Shown one piece after another: positions 5,701 to 5,986 of a DNA stretch of 5,986 bases (its first letter is position 1; each line of letters begins with the position of its first letter). The DNA is from Terriglobia bacterium (GTDB lineage: Bacteria; Acidobacteriota; Terriglobia; UBA7540). The stretch is from positions 1 through 5,986 of the forward strand of contig JASHTO010000103.1 in assembly GCA_030040515.1 (NCBI GenBank), written 5' to 3'. Position numbers and translations under genes: made by a program. Below the pieces are notes generated by a model. The model was not told where the DNA came from. It did no database searches and saw only the letters and a program-made list of their open reading frames with translations.

Positions 5701-5986
5701 TGGACAATGGAATGGTCCTCATCGCCGGCGGGGCCAACGAGGTTTGTTCGGGTTCAAACTGTTCTCTACAGTTTCCAGACGGTGCGGAACTCTACAACCC
5801 TGCCACCGGGACGTTCGCCTACGCCGCCGGCCACATGGTCTTTCCGCGCACATTGCACACTGCAACCCTGCTGAACAGCGGGCAGGTATTGATCGCGGGG
5901 GGTACCGAAGGAAGCAGCGGCGAGGTCGTTCAGGCGGAGCTTTACGATCCAGGCCCGCAAACTTTCAGCCAGACCGGCTCCCTGAA
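2760..5986 (+). CDS. Exported Kelch-repeat protein with ASH-like and Big_2-like Ig domains (3' end outside window)
   Basis: One open frame of 1075 codons running off the right edge. Order of parts: residues 1-43 charged leader (ten Arg/Lys, one Asp); 44-62 hydrophobic signal segment with likely cleavage near VSSMFA; 67-169 ASH/HYDIN-like 'choice-of-anchor D' domain; 171-237 Ala/Ser/Pro-rich linker; 238-325 Big_2-like domain; about 350-706 seven Kelch units; about 711-808 a second Big_2-like domain; about 813 to the end five or more Kelch units. Each Kelch unit carries the TATLLnnGxVLIAGG strand with the diagnostic double glycine, then AELYnPxTGTFtpTGsM. Such proteins are expected to be secreted or surface-exposed and to mediate binding; no catalytic residues were recognised, so an enzyme role such as galactose oxidase is not supported. 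Start chosen from the strong AAGGAG at 2748. An alternative start at 2889 (M44) would give a conventional signal peptide. Partner or ligand unknown. Confidence 0.92.
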   Translation, partial: MRALASYLGPTRGLVTTTSDRRRPRTVASGKCLRTGGYRSKPLMGGTLLLLSLLVIVSSMFAESPLKPDMVAFGNQTVNQPSAAMRVTLKNTQASPLTIQSIAISGNDAADYAAGGDCPLSPGTLAAGKSCTISVTFNPSAAGPRTATLIIRDSAHEMPQSLTLTGTGIAFNDFAAAGGNLTISSAAPNSQAAASAPELSTAVKDYAPRPVKPDASTGSGLLPVRLTPLGSSSSAMGLVSIVVAPANSSIGTGRTQQFTATGVYSDGASVNLTSSVGWSSSAPSVATINGAGLASSVAEGSTVITASYASVSSPPVAKADAVTVSAPPIVVTPPSVLSGSTTLTVTAPTVGFVNTGTMTNPPTQSTATLLNNGWVLIAGGENPTQGFSNYAQLYNPASGAFAPTASMNYYRAGHTATLLNNGMVLIAGGMATNTDPAVAELYNPATGTFTPTGTMVYPRAYHTATLLPNGKVLIAGGFNPAVSLATGGYLTEAEIYDPTTGTFEATGSMSTARDWHTATLLSNGMVLIAGGGVGGNFNTPNGTTSAEVYNPVTGTFTPTGPMGSARVYHSATLLSNGMVLVAGGSNGNLTFPPVAELYNPSTGSFSPTGSLNIPRTQHTATLLNNGLVLVAGGYVSGILTGLVFVPNAELYDPVAGVFTETANLNTPRSQHTATLLNDGAVLIAGGVMNVASGENAAVAELYLPATLTPNGLASVAPAPTNPTIPLGTAQLFTATGTFASGAIEQLARVTWTSSNPDVISISNDASNPGEAWAAGSGSATITACAGLICGSTAATVGAPVASSITGSASFVVTGGSMNVPRAGQTATLLNNGQVLVAGGDNGSAGNTAELYDPTAMTFSYTGSMSTAREYQTATLLNNGLVLIAGGCIDGCNEATNAAELYNPATGTFTPTGSMNTSRVYHTATLLPNGQVLIVGGETYSTLDEEFVMATTPAELYDPISGTFSYTGSLNQIRFSHTATLLDNGMVLIAGGANEVCSGSNCSLQFPDGAELYNPATGTFAYAAGHMVFPRTLHTATLLNSGQVLIAGGTEGSSGEVVQAELYDPGPQTFSQTGSL
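2889..2945 (+). other. Encoded signal segment of the Kelch protein
   Basis: Residues 44-62, beginning MGGTLLLLSLLVIVSS and ending MFA before ESPLKPD. The hydrophobic core of about twelve residues followed by small residues resembles a Sec signal peptide. Cleavage after A62 or S59 is plausible, though the -3 residue for A62 is Met, which is not ideal. No lipobox cysteine follows. All recognised domains lie downstream, so they would be outside the cytoplasm. Confidence 0.7.
2958..3266 (+). other. Encoded domain: ASH/HYDIN-like ('choice-of-anchor D') immunoglobulin-fold domain
   Basis: Residues 67-169. Recognisable landmarks are VAFGNQTV near the start, the RVTLKNTQASPLTIQSI strand pair, a cysteine pair at 118 and 131 within the GGDCPLSPGTLAAGKSCTIS stretch, SVTFNPSAAGPRTATLII, and the closing SLTLTGTGIA. 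This pattern is common in large exported proteins of environmental bacteria and probably acts as a structural or adhesive spacer. Confidence 0.8.
3471..3734 (+). other. Encoded domain: first Big_2-like (bacterial Ig-like group 2) domain
   Basis: Residues 238-325. It has the expected V-x-P-A-N-S-S-I-x-x-G start, the QQFTATGVYSDG strand, the WSSSAPSVATI core and the G-STVITASY strand, followed by a V-TVSAPP end. Domains of this kind occur in surface adhesins and exported proteins, usually as stalk units. A Pro/Thr-rich connector (about residues 326-350) leads into the first Kelch block. Confidence 0.75.
3807..4877 (+). repeat. Kelch repeat block 1: seven units
   Basis: Residues about 350-706. 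The TATLL-type strand begins at residues 366, 415, 463, 517, 570, 619 and 672, giving unit lengths of 49, 48, 54, 53, 49 and 53. Each has VL(I/V)AGG with the Kelch double glycine and a following AE(L/I/V)Y(N/D)P-x-x-G-x-F segment. The block opens with a partial unit (VNTGTM) and ends after AELYLPA without its own TGxM segment. This is what a propeller closed by joining its N- and C-terminal strands would look like, so seven blades are inferred. DNA repeats are in frame and include a 20-base exact match at 4321-4340 and 4480-4499. Confidence 0.85.
4890..5183 (+). other. Encoded domain: second Big_2-like domain between the two Kelch blocks
   Basis: Residues about 711-808. Landmarks are the PTIPLGTAQLFTATGTF strand, VTWTSSNPDVISI as the core, and GSGSATITACAGLICGSTAATV at the end, with cysteines at 784 and 789. 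It resembles the first Big_2-like domain in plan but not closely in sequence, so it is not a recent duplicate. It marks a clear boundary between the Kelch blocks. Confidence 0.7.
5196..5986 (+). repeat. Kelch repeat block 2: five units, continuing past the window
   Basis: Residues about 813-1075. The TATLL-type strand begins at residues 825, 872, 922, 977 and 1034, spaced 47, 50, 55 and 57. The block opens with VTGGSMNVPRAGQ, the same partial-unit start as block 1, and is cut by the window edge within the TGSL segment of unit five. The longer spacings come from loop insertions carrying cysteine pairs (887/891 and 996/1001). A 21-base exact DNA repeat encoding TFSYTGS occurs at 5328-5348 and 5643-5663. 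Confidence 0.85.

Noticed and set aside
3807..5986. Regularly spaced repeats as a possible CRISPR array
   Set aside because: The repeats are protein-level Kelch units with variable DNA sequence and variable spacing of about 141-171 bases inside one reading frame.
2760..5986. Kelch protein as a galactose oxidase-type enzyme
   Set aside because: Copper-ligand and Tyr-Cys cofactor features were not recognised, and the highly regular units suggest a binding role.

Overview
The window looks like chromosomal DNA from a GC-rich Gram-negative-type bacterium, most probably an acidobacterium (Terriglobia-like). This is an inference from gene style, not from a marker gene. Two protein types found here are, from general knowledge, abundant in that phylum: membrane-tethered winged-helix regulators fused to a TolB/PD40 beta-propeller, and very large secreted Kelch-repeat proteins carrying ASH-type ('choice-of-anchor D') and Big_2 Ig-like domains. 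There is no rRNA, tRNA, CRISPR array, insertion sequence or phage gene.

Layout. Positions 1-2091 hold, on the minus strand, one uninterrupted reading frame that runs off the left edge (697 codons visible). It encodes an OmpR/CadC-type winged helix, one transmembrane helix and a long PD40 propeller region. Positions 2092-2328 are a divergent intergenic region with a strikingly AT-rich stretch next to the regulator start. Positions 2329-2676 (+) encode a 115-residue SnoaL-like/NTF2-fold protein. Positions 2677-2759 are a short gap holding a perfect palindrome directly before a strong Shine-Dalgarno sequence. Positions 2760-5986 (+) hold one open frame that runs off the right edge (1075 codons visible). 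It encodes an exported multidomain protein: charged leader, hydrophobic signal segment, ASH-like domain, Big_2-like domain, seven Kelch units, a second Big_2-like domain, then at least five more Kelch units.

How the genes may work together. The regulator is divergent from the other two genes, which lie in the same direction 83 bases apart and might be co-transcribed. A ToxR-like membrane regulator controlling a neighbouring secreted protein is a reasonable hypothesis, but the sequence shows only the arrangement. The ligand of the regulator's propeller, the substrate of the SnoaL-like protein and the partner of the Kelch protein cannot be read from the sequence. I see no convincing new multi-gene system. 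The points most worth a second look are the apparent two-propeller designs in both large proteins, the palindrome beside the Kelch gene's ribosome binding site, and that gene's unusually long charged leader.
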